Numbered from the stretch's first letter, positions 49,030 to 61,615 are shown. The stretch is DNA of 64,000 bases from Lineus longissimus (GCF_910592395.1 NC_088318.1:18910349-18974348); one strand, 5' to 3'. The notes: generated by a model not told the origin, from the letters alone. Program-made: numbers and translations.

Positions 49030-51746
49030 TCATGCTTTGATGATTAGTTTCTCCGGTCCAAAGGGAAACTTTGTGATATTCTCGGCGCTGTCTTCCTTCA
49101 CGATGAGAATGTCGTGTTCCCTGTACCCGCCGGCTCCCGGCTGACCCTCAGGGATCATCACCATCGGTTCCATCGACACCACCATGTTAGGTGCCAGTAC
49201 GGTGTCGATATCTTCCCTCAGCTCCAAACCTGCAAAAAAAACCGTATACAGCCTCCGCATTCTGTCATCCTGTGCATGGGTCTTTATGTGAAGTGGCAAT
49301 GCATATAACAATGTAGTAAAACATTGCAGGTCGTCGCTTACCTTGCAATTAAAAGAAATACGGTCTCACCCAATACACGGTCTATTGTCTTTAAACAAAG
49401 GCCGCTCGCGTCAAGGCCTCTATTGTTCTACTGTCTTATCAAAGAGCTCGAGTTAGCAGGGCAAATCCTAATAATATTGACCCCCACAAAACAGCAATCA
49501 TGAGGATTGATAGGCCTAAACTGGCAAGAGAGTAAACGCAATCATGACGCTTAGATATTCAACCGCGTGTTGGCATAGCTCGAACAAGCTCCATCGAACA
49601 GATTGATCAGGTTATACCGTGGCACCTCCTAGTAGCATGGTCGAATCGAGTGACTTCGACGTATGTCAGCCCCATTTGGCAACAACTCGCAAGACGGCTA
49701 ACCTTGCCAAGACTGTCTAGGTCGAAAGGAATATAGCCTTACCACCCTCTCGCCCGTAGTAATGTGACAGCACGCCAAACGAGTGGCCATAGCCAAAGCT
49801 TCTGTACTTCAGGAGGCCGAACTGCCTGTACATGTCGTTCAGTTCGTGTGCGATCTCGGAACACACGGCCCCCGGGCGGATCAGCTCAAGGCCTCTCCGG
49901 TGCACATTGCAGTTCTTTTCCCAGATATCGATATCCTCGTCCTTTGCGTGTTCCAGGAACAGTGTGCGCTCAAGGGCGGTGTAGTACCTAGAAGTAGGGC
50001 AAATATGTTGATGTGGTTGTAGCGTTTGGTTATGTATTACGCTCTACAATGTCAATGATGCAACAACATGATTTCCACATCCCCAGTTCCAGGTGTAACG
50101 ACTTTGGTTTATCCCCATATATGAGTGTTTCCATACAACAGACAAGACATTAGAGACAAGACATCTCGAGAGAGAGTGACTTCTCAGTATTGAAAAGCCT
50201 GGAGAACCATGCCAACCTGTGTTTTAGCAATAACAATGAGGGGAACTGACAGAAGCGCTAAAGCGGCCTTGTACGAAAGCGGCACAACCATGGACTCTTC
50301 CAGGACAGCGCAGAGAGATGATGGGGGGGAGAGGGATACCTTTTCTGGTGGCAAAAAAGGGAGTTTGAAGAGAAAACATCGCAACAGCTGTCGACGGGAC
50401 TTTGAGAGCGACATGAAAATCATGGGCTACTTTTGGCCCGAACTCGAGAAGATCAGTACAAGACCTTGGTGGGATGGAGGTGGTCACGCTCTCAGAAGAG
50501 CGGATTTGGGGTCAAGTGAGAAGTAAGTATTGTTTATGTCTCTTACCCTTGAATCATCGGGAAGCAGTTAAGACTGAGGATGTCTCCCTTCTGGACCCTC
50601 CGTGATGTCACAGGGTTGTGGGCACCATCTGTGTTGATGCCAGACTGGAACCAGGTCCATGCTGAAAGTGATAACATGTCGACAAGACGTTAGTCCTTCA
50701 GCAGTATCACTTAACAGGTGGTGCATATCTACCAAAGGAAACTTTCGGTTTAGATCTTGGGAAGGAAGCCTGAGAAAACAACTCTTTAATTACAAATGCG
50801 TGCTGTTAGTTAATATTTGCAAAATGTGACATCAACAGGCCGACTTACTGTCGAGCAATTCGCTGTTAGGATACGTCTTGGCAATCTCTCTCACCATAGC
50901 CCTAGTGGAAGCAAGAGCAACCTCATGCTCTGGAACATCCTCCTTTAAAGCCTCAACTATTGCAGCGCCACCTATATCACAAATCCGCGCCCCCTGCCGG
51001 ATGATATCAATCTCTTCTGCAGACTTGATCATGCGCATCTTCTGCGTTGGGAGGCCAACGTCAACTTTTGGGTTATCAGGTAGAGTATTGTCCAATCTCT
51101 TGTAGTTGTCAAGGTTCACCTGGTCGAACTCGATGCCGATTTTCCCCTTGACGCCTTCGAGAAGTTTCTTGACGCAGAAGTAGTAGTTATCTTTCCGCCA
51201 ATCAGTGTAAGTGATGCAGTCGCCATATGAACGTCGCCACGGCTGACCGCCATCAATACCGGCTGAGACGGTCGTAACCTTATCGGGAGTGATCACTAAC
51301 CCGTAGTCACGCCCAAAATAACAGAATTGAAATCCGCCGCTAAAGTAGTTGATGTTGTGATATGACGTCATCACGCATGCGCCGATCTCATTCTGCCCCA
51401 TGTAGGTCCGGAGTTTCACGAGGCGATTCTCGACTTCGGACTTCGAGAACAAACTCACCTGAAGACAAACAAGTGGTATATATTAGCTAGTGTTGCCTCT
51501 TCTTGGGGTGCAGCAGTGAGTGACTAAATGTGTTATTATGCTAGAGGGACACATGAGAGTAGATGGCTAATTGTTTAACTGAAGCACAATGCTACGACTC
51601 ACCTTTTCTCCCTGGCACATATTCTGGGCCCTTGGAAGGTCATCGCTGGAAGGTGCTGCAGCCCTTAGAGGCGTCGTCTGCAATCCGCGGCGAATTGCCA
51701 AGCCTCGAACTGTGGACGAGGCAAGTCTTCCGAATCTGAGGGCCAT
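49030..51746 (-). CDS. Creatinase (creatine amidinohydrolase, M24 fold) with mitochondrial-type presequence
   Basis: Hydrolyses creatine to sarcosine and urea. Exons: 51603-51746, 50849-51458, 50547-50661, 49743-49987, 49030-49229; 1314 bp, 437 aa, phases all consistent. Residues 1-48 are an Arg-rich, acid-poor leader absent from the 403-404-aa bacterial enzymes. The remainder matches bacterial creatinase closely: TSYHNINYFSGG, NIDGGQPWRR-like GIDGGQPWRRS, SGINTDGAHNPVTSRRV, CFPMIQGYYTALERTLF, KYRSFGYGHSFGVLSHYYGR, PGAGGYREHDILIV. With a constant offset of 34, the active-site residues recalled from the Pseudomonas enzyme (Phe62, Arg64, His232, Tyr258, Glu262, Arg335, Glu358) fall on F96, R98, H266, Y292, E296, R369 and E392. 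A splice acceptor just 5' of the ATG implies a non-coding first exon. Alternative: a related M24 amidinohydrolase; the residue set favours creatinase. Confidence 0.88.
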
Positions 51747-51769
51747 GGTTACATGTAGCTGGACCTGCT

Positions 51770-53485
51770 GATGAAACAAACAAACACTTTCGTAAACTTT
51801 GAAAAGATTTTTGTACTTTGATAGTACATGTATGTGCCCGATAAACACACCCGGAAACCTTTCTTCAAATAGTGTAGGTCTATACCAACCTTTACACGTC
51901 GCCAAGATCCAGAACAAGACTTACCACGCGATGATCGGAGATGGAAGAACGAAGTTATCAGAAATTGACACTTATATTTTGTCACCTGCTCTACTCACCT
52001 GATCACCTGCAGTGAGTGCTCTGGGTAGCCAAAGTGTAACTGATATCCAAAGTGACCCAGTTGCTGGCAGATAGATTCATGCATAATACGTCCTAGTTTA
52101 CCCATATTAGGTGATCCGAAATTCATGTCATTTACCGTTCATGTCAAGGTATGAGATAACATAAGTAAATGAGCTTGCCTAACTATATTTTCTGGTTTCA
52201 CCATTCTGAGACCGCTTCATCACTCGCCAAGCCGAGCCAGACCATGACATCACGACCATCAGACAACTGGATGTCACCAAACCATTGTCTATCCAAATCG
52301 AGCGTTCTGAATTGATCGAACAACCGTGTGCATATTTCGTGGATAATCAGAAACGATATTATATTTCTTAAATTAGAGTAATCTTGATAAGTGGTCGGCC
52401 AGGCATACTGTACGGGTCGCTTATGGTGACCATTTGATTGGTGGTGCTCCAGATCCAGCATGTGATTTTTTCAAGTATGCTTGTTTGTCTTCTTTGATAA
52501 TGATCGTGCGATGATATATTTTTTTTGTAATTCCAAAAATAGTAATATCGTAAATCATGTTATAGTGGTTTGTAGGTGATTGCATGGTGGCATGCAACAA
52601 ATACAGAGTTAAACAATTCACGTCACAAATGGAGACTGTGGTCGTTTTGAGCAATAGCAAAGGATGCTTAGATGAAGCTTCCTATTCTCCCAAAACATCA
52701 ACGGAGACGGAAAAAACTTCGGGACAAAGAGCTCGGACAAGACGGCATGAATAGGTGCAATAGTTTGATTGCCCTTGGGTGGATTGTTCCGAGGACGACC
52801 CCGAAAACGTCAACGCCAACGTGACATAGTTATCGGGAGGTCGAGAACGACGGGATTGGCGTTCACGTTGGCGTTTCGGATGATTTGCAAAAACTCCCTA
52901 TCATGCGCTGAGGTGTTGAGTGGGTATGGTCCTGATACCTCAACCCGACACTTACCAGTGGGGAAGCACACTGTTTTCCAGGGGGACATTCCTTTAGATG
53001 CTGCAATGAGCGCAAATCCTACCAAAACTCGAGCGACAACTGGAAATATCTTCTTGTAAAAACATGTTTCAGTGTTTTTTATTCATCCAAAGATCAAGAC
53101 ACCAATGTGTTAGTAAATGGATCGTTTGAATTTGTCCTGAAAATAGGCTATCAAATAAGGAAAGGAGAGTTTCGCTATCTAGGTTGTTCTTTGTATATTT
53201 CATAAAAAGTTCGTAAGCCAGAACAAAATTTGACACGTCCAACATGTACCTGGGCCCGTGTCTCTTTGGACAACAAAACCGAACAATGATAATTTGCCAC
53301 GTGGAGCAATGATATGGAACAATGATAATCTGCGACGTTTTTTTACTGATGGCTATATGATTATGACTATATGGGCACAGTTTAACACTCGTGAAGTAAG
53401 TACATGTTGGTCCCACAATATATAGCAATGTTTCACAAAGCAGACCCGCTGCTTCGGTGGAAGAATACAGCACAAATGAAGGCGT
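51770..53485. other. Upstream of creatinase; no gene seen
   Basis: Contains the creatinase promoter and 5' non-coding exon(s), not placed. 52230-52330 resembles 59420-59520 (shared catgacatcacgaccatc / tgtctatccaaat). A short inverted repeat (CGCCAACGTGA and complement) lies at about 52810-52878. A minus-strand AATAAA at 53078-53083 is a likely poly(A) signal of the CUB gene. Confidence 0.5.
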
Positions 53486-55611
53486 CTACTTCTCCTGATC
53501 CTCGATCAGTTCGTCTTTCTCCTTTAACGATTTCATCTGCCCATCAGGCTGGCTTCGTCTCTCATCAACGAATATTCCATCTTTACCAATCTTCTCTCTG
53601 CCGCCGAGCCCCGCAGAGTTGGTTCGCCCCATTGACGCGGCACTGGTTCGCCCCAAATAATCACTGCTTCGCCCCAATGCGTTGCGACTTCTCTGCTGCT
53701 CACGCCCATTCGATCCGCCAAAGAATGTTGAATTCCGGTAGAGCTTAGTGATGGGGTAGGTGTCCTCTAGTTTGACCTGCTCACACCGTCTGAGGATCCT
53801 CCTTTCCTGGACGTACTGGTACAGCAAGTAGCATAGGTAGACAAGGAGAGCAGATACTGCAGTCCCACCAACGGTTGACCCGGCGATGATTGGGATAGAT
53901 TCATCTGGTTGTGGCGCAGGAACTGAAGAATAATAAATATTTTGTTTTTGTCAACAATGCCTTAGTCACCACATGTCCTCCCCCCCCCCCCTCTCAAAAA
54001 ATGCCACCGATGACGTTATCAGTTTGTTGTAGAAGTCCGATTGAATTTATTGGATTCCGTCCTGACCGCCAAATTCTCAGTGCATTCCCCACATACATAT
54101 TTCAACAACGTTTTTTCTCGATTGATCTGAACACATTTCTCATGCAAATCATCTTCTTGAATTCGAAGCTCGAGCAAAGTATTAAGGCTTTTGAGGCTTT
54201 TAGGCCTAAAAGGCATCAAATTATGGCATGGTGTCGAGTTTTAACTACTTACTTGTACAGTTCCTTTCGTCTCTTCCATCCGGGCACTGTTGTACTCGAT
54301 CACAGATCAGTGATTTATCAAGGCAGATGTCCCCGTCGCCACATTGCAGTGATGTGCTGTTCGTATCACCTGAAAAGTACATGAAGTACATGTTACGGTT
54401 CATGCCGGTCATACATGAAGACTATATTCCATGATCTGCGGTTCTGAGCGGCCAACAGTCAAAAGTGGAAGAGGACGGCGATCTTGGCTCCAAACGGTAA
54501 AGCGTGATGTTACTCAGTTATACGAGCCAAAAGTTGATAAAATGATGTAATCGCTTTTTGTGTCGCCTACTTTAAAGGCGGCAAAAGAGGTAACCGGTCC
54601 TAACTTTAGGCCAGTGCAGAAGTAATCAACAGGGACCATGCTGATACGACGACGACGACGACGACAATAATGATGACAGCTAAAATCTGGGCCGTCCGAA
54701 AGAGATCTGGCGGCGCGGAAAACAGTAGAAAAGGAGATGAAGCAGCTTGGTCTGACCTGGAGAAACATCCACAAATGAAGATTGAAGCCATATGTGCTCT
54801 ATTGTTACGACGGGGACCAGCTATCACTCTTACCAAGGCAAGTCCTACTTGCTGCGTAGAGGAGTTCGAACCCCATATCATCAGCGCTCCGATCACTGAC
54901 AAAATGCAGCGTCAGGGTAGACGCCTCTATGTTCATAGTCCACGGAAGTTTCTCCCCACACAACTTATCCTTGTAGACCCTCACCGGCGCTGATGGGGGA
55001 CCCTTATACATGTCCAGATAGTCCACGCAGACGCCCTTAAAGGGTTTCTCAAGTGAGAACCTTTTAAAGTAGAGGAACATGTCGACTCCGTCCGGTACGG
55101 TGAGGGTCACCCTGCAGTTCATGTTCCGCTGGTAGAGGAGTCCTGTGCTAATCTCGACGCGGGCGGACTCGTGACCTGAGATGGTCTGGTCACAGGTCTT
55201 CTCCATGTAATCTGAAACAGAGGAAGTCTCATGCAACATTAAAACCATTTCAACGTATTTGGTGCTCTGACACATTCCGGCCAGGGCAAGTAGGATGCGC
55301 AACATTCTGTGACGAAACACGGAAGTTATGAAGGCTCGTGTTTATGAGAAACACCTCGCTGTAAATGCTGTCGCCCCGACTGTGTCATGTAACGCTTAGT
55401 CTATAGACACTCATCATTTGGCAGGCCTCCGTTGGGTGAAATGATAAGACACTTGCACAAAACATTGACACACTTCAACCATTTAGGCTCATAAGCTCTT
55501 GCCAAAAGCAGCTTGAAGAACGACTCACTTACATGTCGGGAATCTGTATTTCAAGGAGTCAGCCAACACAATCCATAGCAGCAAGACAAAACTGTAGGCG
55601 TTGACCATCAT
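53486..55611 (-). CDS. CUB-LDLa single-pass membrane protein
   Basis: Predicted type I membrane protein of 336 aa. Exons: 55533-55611, 54834-55211, 54253-54369, 53486-53922; 1011 bp with consistent phases. Signal peptide MMVNAYSFVLLLWIVLADS; CUB domain about residues 32-145 with four cysteines (KTCDQ, MNCRV, GVCVDYLDMY, KLCGEKLP) and the usual FVSD end; LDL-receptor class A module about 150-190 with six cysteines and the Ca-site pattern CPDGRDERNC; TM about 203-226 (IIAGSTVGGTAVSALLVYLC). The cytoplasmic tail of about 110 residues is polar and Ser/Arg/Gly-rich with short degenerate repeats (GRSSDYLGR, GRTSAASMGR, GRTNSAGLGG). The architecture recalls NETO-type auxiliary receptors, which have two CUB domains; here there is one. 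Function unknown. Confidence 0.82.
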
Positions 55612-56765
55612 TCTCCACAATATATACCTTGAAATTGGCTCAAATGACGACGAGCAAAATTTACATAGCGTGAATATCAAAAATAAATTCAGACATTAAT
55701 CTGCCCCCGAGCCTAAATATCCTAAAATGTTTGCCACTCTACACACAAAGCAGACCTCCATTTTCATTGTCGAAGCATTTGAGAGCGTTCCATTTCGTGC
55801 ATTTGATATGCGGAGATTATCTTACAAGGTAGACCATTATCAATTGGGTTAATCATAACACAATGACGAATTGTTTGATATTTGATATCAGTTCGGATGT
55901 AGTCGGACGGATTCGTGACCACTTTCGGCCTCGGTAACATGGACATTTCCAGGAAATCCTTCCTCGAATCGAGGGATGCATGCCCTCGAGAACTGTGGTG
56001 CTGGTTACCAAGGGTGGAGCTTTGTTTGTAGGATCGGGTCGTATTCCGCTCCGGGAATACCATGAATATAATACTAAAAGCACATCCTCCAATCATGTTT
56101 ATCATGTTCAAACATGCGTTCAGTCTGCCGACTGTTTTTTTGTTTGTTACCTCCATGGTTTGACATACTTCGATCCATCCGATCATTCAGACGTTTTTTA
56201 TTTGGACATTGAAAGCATGAAGCATGATCGACAACATAATTAGAGCGAGTTGAACGCACTTCCTTGTTCAACTGAGACATGAAAACAGCTTGGAGCCTGC
56301 TAGGTTGCTCTATTGTACATGGAGGTCCTCAGCATTGAAATGCAGACTGAACGAGTGTTTGAACATGATTGAAAGATATATGCTTTCAGTATTATATTCA
56401 TGGTATTCCCGGAGCGGAATTGACCTACAGAAATAGAAAAAATGCACTTTTTCAATACCATTATCTAAGTTGGTCTTTTCCGCCTTGCAAAACAGGCGAC
56501 AAGAGAAAACACTTCTTATGGTAATCAGTCGAGATATTTTAGTGGAGCGTTGGTACCACGGCAAATAGGTTATTTTCCACACTCCGTATGAGGTAGTCGG
56601 ATGCGATTCTGGCAAACTCACGTATGTGACATTTTTCAAGTTCTGAGATAATCGATTTTGATATTTATACTTTATTCTAATCATCATATAACTGTTTGGA
56701 GTGAGCAAAAACTTTGAAGTGCGTTATGGATGAAATCTTTAAACTTTTCTTTTTCTAGGAGCAGC
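55612..56765. other. Intergenic region between divergent CUB and POT genes
   Basis: The CUB gene runs left and the transporter runs right, so both promoters should be here. A splice acceptor (tttttctag near 56758) shows that the transporter ATG exon is preceded by a non-coding exon. Most of the space is taken by the foldback element 56038-56427. Confidence 0.5.
56038..56427. mobile_element. Foldback transposon, about 390 bp
   Basis: Left arm 56043-56128 and right arm 56341-56420 are long imperfect inverted repeats: both carry attccgctccgggaatacca and, further in, aatcatgtt, catgttcaaaca and cgttcagtctgc on opposite strands. The centre is about 210 bp. No transposase ORF. Confidence 0.7.
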
Positions 56766-59700
56766 ATGGATTCTAACCCGGATACGTTACTCGACGTTCT
56801 CATCAACAGGAGGGATGGGACAAGGTTCAGCAAAGTAGGATTTGCGTGTGTTTGCCTTTTTGAGTTGGCGAATGGAATGGGCATCTACGCGCTCAACAAT
56901 GCAGTCTCCCTCAGCGGGGAGTACTTCGGTCTTTCCAACTACCAGATGCGCATTCTTTTCGTGTTTCATTTTGGTATGTAGCAGTATGCCCGAGGTGTTG
57001 TCAACGATTGTAGAATTAATTCATCGTTTCAGAAGGTCCTACTTGTCATCAACGGAGTCCACTATTGCCATTGTAATACTTAGTTTGAATATGGATCCGA
57101 TAACTTTCAGACAGATGTAGTACATGTTAAAGATCATCAATCACAATAACTCAGTCTGTTTACGAGTAAATGAGTTTTGAACTTTCCGTACATTTTCTTT
57201 CAGCTAATTCCTATATCTCACCTCTCCTCGCCGCCCTATTTACCGACCTCAAAGTTGGAAAATATCGGACCATATTTTTCACAGCCGCAATGAGAACATT
57301 CGGTAGGAATCCACTTTATTCTACTCTCTGTAAGATTTTAAAGCAAGAGAGTATCTCACACTGGTTGCATTGCAGTTTATGAGAAAGGACGATATCGTAG
57401 CGGAAATGAGGAATCATGTTTGCACGAGAGGAAAAAGAACCATTTGCCATGTCAATATTCGAATGAAAAATATAGAAATTTTCGCTGCTGGTATTCGTAG
57501 ATTAAATAGGCTATTCGGCTGTCGTAAAATACTGCTTACTGCTGCAGTTGGTAACTACCATTGAATGCCGACCATTGGCAAGAACAAACTAATTAGTATC
57601 TTCGCCTGCTTTAACAGGAATCAAAGACTGGTAGCACGATTGTTCTTTTTCAGCGGCCACTATTCTGCTGATAATCGCTGTCACATTCTCTGTCAGTGAC
57701 AAGGCGACGATGCATGTGAGTAAATCCTTCATCATGCACACTATCAAAGCAAAGTATAACATGAAATCAGCCAGCCTGTTTTCTAAAGTACATGAGACCA
57801 TCTTCTCTCTCTCAGTTGCACTGAAGATATGGGTCTGATCTTTTGTAACGTTTGTCTATTTGATCTTGGCTAGTCAGAAAAAGAAAGTGAATTTTAATTA
57901 GGTCATCTCGAAATAGATTTTAAGGAATGAGCATTCTTGTTTTTTTGCCCACCCCATATCTTTAAGAAGTTGAACCTCATAATCGTAAATCTCTATCTTC
58001 AGCCCACATTGAAGTCAGCTCTCTTCGGCATCTACGTGTTTGCGCTGATGTTCCTCTTCCTGAGCATCGAGTTCTTCAGCTCGCTCCTGATACCATTCGG
58101 GATCCAACAAGTCAACCAGGAGAGCGGAGCAGCTATTGCTTCTGCTGTCAGATGGTAACATGCATCACCGTTATTTGCCATTGTCGGTTGAGGCCTATCC
58201 ACTCCCATGAACGCTGTTTTGATGGGTCGATGTCTTCAGATTTGCCATGATAGCCATTTGATAAGGCAGTTGAACAAGGGGAATTCAGGCCGCGAGCGAG
58301 CTTTGTTTGAAGACAACAGACCGATTATTGGGCTAGGCTTGAATTCTTAGAACTGGGGAAAATGGCACAGAAACCGGAGCCTGCGCAGATCGTGTTCAAA
58401 AAAAGTCAATTTGTATCACATTATTAAAATTCAGGTTGCTGTGGTCGTATGATGTCGGTGTGGTGGTGTCTACCCTGGCATTGGGTTACTTAAGGAGCCG
58501 TTACTGGGAGAGTCACATCTTGGCGGAGACGGTGGCCAGCTTCATTTTCTCCTGTCTCATGATTAGTGTTTTCATTCTGGGCAAGAGCCAGTACAACAGG
58601 TGCACACCAACTGAGGGTGAGTGAACATGGCGACTCATATTTGAGTTTCTGTCTTCTGTAATGTAAAGTCAACATACACGAGCAGCTGGCACTGTACAGT
58701 TGGCACTGCACGGGGAAAACAGGCTGAGACACATGTTCAGTAGTTCGCTCTTAATGGCGGTCTCTTAGGCCACGATAACATACAGTTCAGGTTGCCACTG
58801 TTTACTTTTCATGCGTGACATGAAGAACGAACAAGTCATTTCCAAAGAGCGGGCTACATACGATTCACGAGGTCACTTTTCACCCTCACGTCGTGTTTTC
58901 AAGCCTAAGTCAGCTAGCTCGTGACAAGTGAAACATGACAAGTGACAACGTGAACTCTCCGGCCTTACGTGACCTCTGTAAACTCAATCTCTTCTTGTTA
59001 GTGTTACACTATTTTAACCCCCTACTGATCAGTGGCCTGTACTCGAACCGCACTTTCAGGAAGAGCCTCTTTTGCGACCATCTTAAACATCTTCAAGACA
59101 AGGTTGTGTTGTTGCCGATCGCGCTACGAAAGCCTCAACGAGCCGATGACCTTTAGCCCCGACAACAGCGAACAACACGTGAACCATCATCAGCGAATCA
59201 AGATGGAGAACCTGATTCTGAGAAAGTTGTTCCTGATGATCGGATTCTTTGCTTGTATTGGTGTGGGCGAAGTCATCTATTTCAAGGTAGTTTACGCTCT
59301 GTTTTAGATCATTACTTGATACTTGTTCAGAGTAAAGCCGCACTGATCCGGGTAACTACACAAGAATGATATATCCGCCAAGGACAATCAATGTCGCATA
59401 CCACGGACACGCCTCCCCAGGAAAACATGACGTCACGACCATCGGATACCTTGGTGTCGCCAACATATTGTCTATCCAAATTGAACATCTTGTTAATGGC
59501 ATCTAATGACCATGTCCGTAATATCCCCAGTTTCTTCAATATGTAAACTCGAGTACATCAAGTCTGATATGTCAACTGACATTCGAAGGACGACCTTTGA
59601 AAGTTACTGGAATCTACCATGTTGTCAATTTCACGATACCACTTTCAGATGATCTTCATCAAAGCTTCTGGTTGGCCCCGTGACTTTGGGCGCCATGGCT

Positions 59701-61491
59701 TCCCGTTGGGCTACCCCACCCTAGTTGTCTACATCCCGACTATCGTCTGCATCCCAATATACGAATGCTTCTCCAGGCGGAAGAGGGTCACTTCTCCCTT
59801 AACTGGCGTTCGGAAGGTCATACACTTCAGGACTATGGGTAAGTGCGAAGGCATCACTGACGTCACTCGTTGGTGTTGTCAAAGCATTTATACTGTAAGA
59901 TACGCACCAGCCGCGCCCTTATTGCACCTCCGCCTGAGCTGATGGTCACGTGTCAGAGGCTACTGACGGGAGGCCACGGAAAGTTGAGTAGGCCAAGCTA
60001 TCAGTAGCGTGCCACGCCTTATCCAGAGATATCAAATCAACCAAATGTGTTCTTATTGGGATGCGACTGTCAATGAATACATCGGATGGGCCAAATAAAA
60101 CGCTTCAAACTGTAAGGACCAAAACTGAACATGAAATGCATAATTAGTTGGTTTTGATTCATCTTGTAGGTGCTGGCCTTTTCATGGCCGCATTAGCAAT
60201 CCTGGCGGCCGCCCTGCTCTGCCACTTCAAGCAAATGGACCCAATTACAAAGAGTCAGTCTTTGTGGCAGGTACCGATTTACATCGTACTTGGAATGTTA
60301 ACACCCCTGACCTACATTAAAGGTAAACACTTGCTGTACTCAAACCACTCTTTCCCCCTATCATGGTCAGCCTCGCCGCACTCTGCCATCGTGACATTTG
60401 TGGTAATTACTTTATAGACCTCTTGGTTTTGTCATGAAATCACATGGATCCAACCTTTAAAATACGAAAAGCGGCCATTTTGAATGAAATATGTTTCAAC
60501 TATATGCTTATGAAATTTCCATAGCGTTTATTTGCCCTGGCCGGTTTAGGTAACGACCCCCATTAAAGCTTTTTCGGTGCGAGCGGGCTTTGTTTAAAAT
60601 CAATAGACCGTGTATGGGGCTACGCCTAAATTCTATAGACTGCGACTGTCTTGTTTTTCAGCTCTCGAGTTCTGCTACACAGAAAGCTTCAAAGGTTTGG
60701 TCTGTGTCACCACATCCCTCCTTACCTCTCTCTGGATGCTCTTGTATTCAATCATCACATGGACAGGTAGGAGAAAACATGTAGCCTTATTCTAACGGTG
60801 AATCCAATTTTTGCCAGCTTATACATGCAACTACTGATACCACAGACGGTTACCGAGTGAAAGCCATTTTGGCAGTAGCACTTCGATTATAGTGTTCAAA
60901 TAGAACTGTAAAATGTGACGTATATACGAGCAAATTCCGGCGCAGTGATGGTCGTGTGATGAGGCAGTCCTACTAGCACTGCATGCTTGAATTGGCCACC
61001 ATTGAATCAGAGTGCGCTGATCATCCACGGACTGCTTGTGCCTGGCCTATCGATCACCCTGTAAGCTGTTTTGCGGGGGTCGATGTTATCAAGATTTGAT
61101 AACAATGTAGGCCTATGTGCGACGCAGAGGGTTAAATTTAACTTGTCCTCATTCTATTGCAGGGGTAGAATGGAACCAAGACTCGCACCACCTGGAGATT
61201 ATTTTCTATTCCCTCTGCGGCGCGATGGTCGTCACCATTTTTTTCATCTTCATCCCCGTCTCCATCTTGTATAACAGAGTGAAATCAGAGATAGACGAGG
61301 CGACGACCATACTCTATAGCCGAGGCTACAATACTCTCACAGGGAGTACCCTGCTGACGGGCAGATTCACTGCCAATGAAGAGAAGGGCGAGAGAGTTCC
61401 GATTGACGGGTCGGATCATGAAAGTGAGGAGACAATGTCAGTCGGCCGGATGAGTTGGGATTCCGAGTTAGGGTCAGACAATGACTTCTAA
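56766..61491 (+). CDS. POT/PTR-family (SLC15-like) proton-coupled transporter
   Basis: Predicted multipass carrier, 568 aa. Exons: 56766-56973, 57204-57302, 57654-57715, 58003-58154, 58435-58616, 59060-59286, 59649-59838, 60170-60322, 60662-60766, 61163-61491 (1707 bp, phases consistent). Family landmarks: TM1 region CLFELANGMGIYALNNAV; SPLLAALFTDLKVGKYRTI (the P..GA..AD...G+..TI loop); SLLIPFGIQQVNQES (the PFGxDQ region); then WSYDVGV and paired helices. A basic cytoplasmic loop (TRLCCCRSRYESLNEP) separates two halves with about 12 TM segments. The C-terminal tail is acidic. The usual ExxER(F) proton-coupling motif of TM1 is changed to FELANG, so substrate and coupling may differ from classical peptide transporters. 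The poly(A) signal AATAAA (61490-61495) overlaps the stop codon. Confidence 0.8.
58290..58357 (+). repeat. Dispersed repeat, copy 1, in transporter intron
   Basis: Similar to 60572-60645: both contain gcgagcg(a/g)gctttgttt, then agaccg, then gggcta and aattct in the same order. Short interspersed element fragment of unknown type. Confidence 0.5.
59420..59520. repeat. Dispersed sequence shared with 52230-52330
   Basis: Both contain catgac(a/g)tcacgaccatc, then g(a/g)tgtc(a/g)cca, then tgtctatccaaat in the same orientation. On the minus strand both keep an open frame reading NLDRQYVGD / DLDRQWFGD and SDGRDVM, so it could be a fragment of a coding element rather than a SINE. Confidence 0.45.
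60572..60645 (+). repeat. Dispersed repeat, copy 2, in transporter intron
   Basis: Partner of 58290-58357 in the same orientation in another intron of the same gene; about 75% identical by eye. Confidence 0.5.
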
Positions 61492-61615
61492 TAAAGTATA
61501 CGCAGCGCACCCAGTGTCGGTTTGAGCTACCGCAAGCAACCGGTCATACGACCATACAGTTAGTAAAGATTCAGCTATTGTTCGGGCATTCCATAATCCA
61601 CTTCCAACGCTGTAA

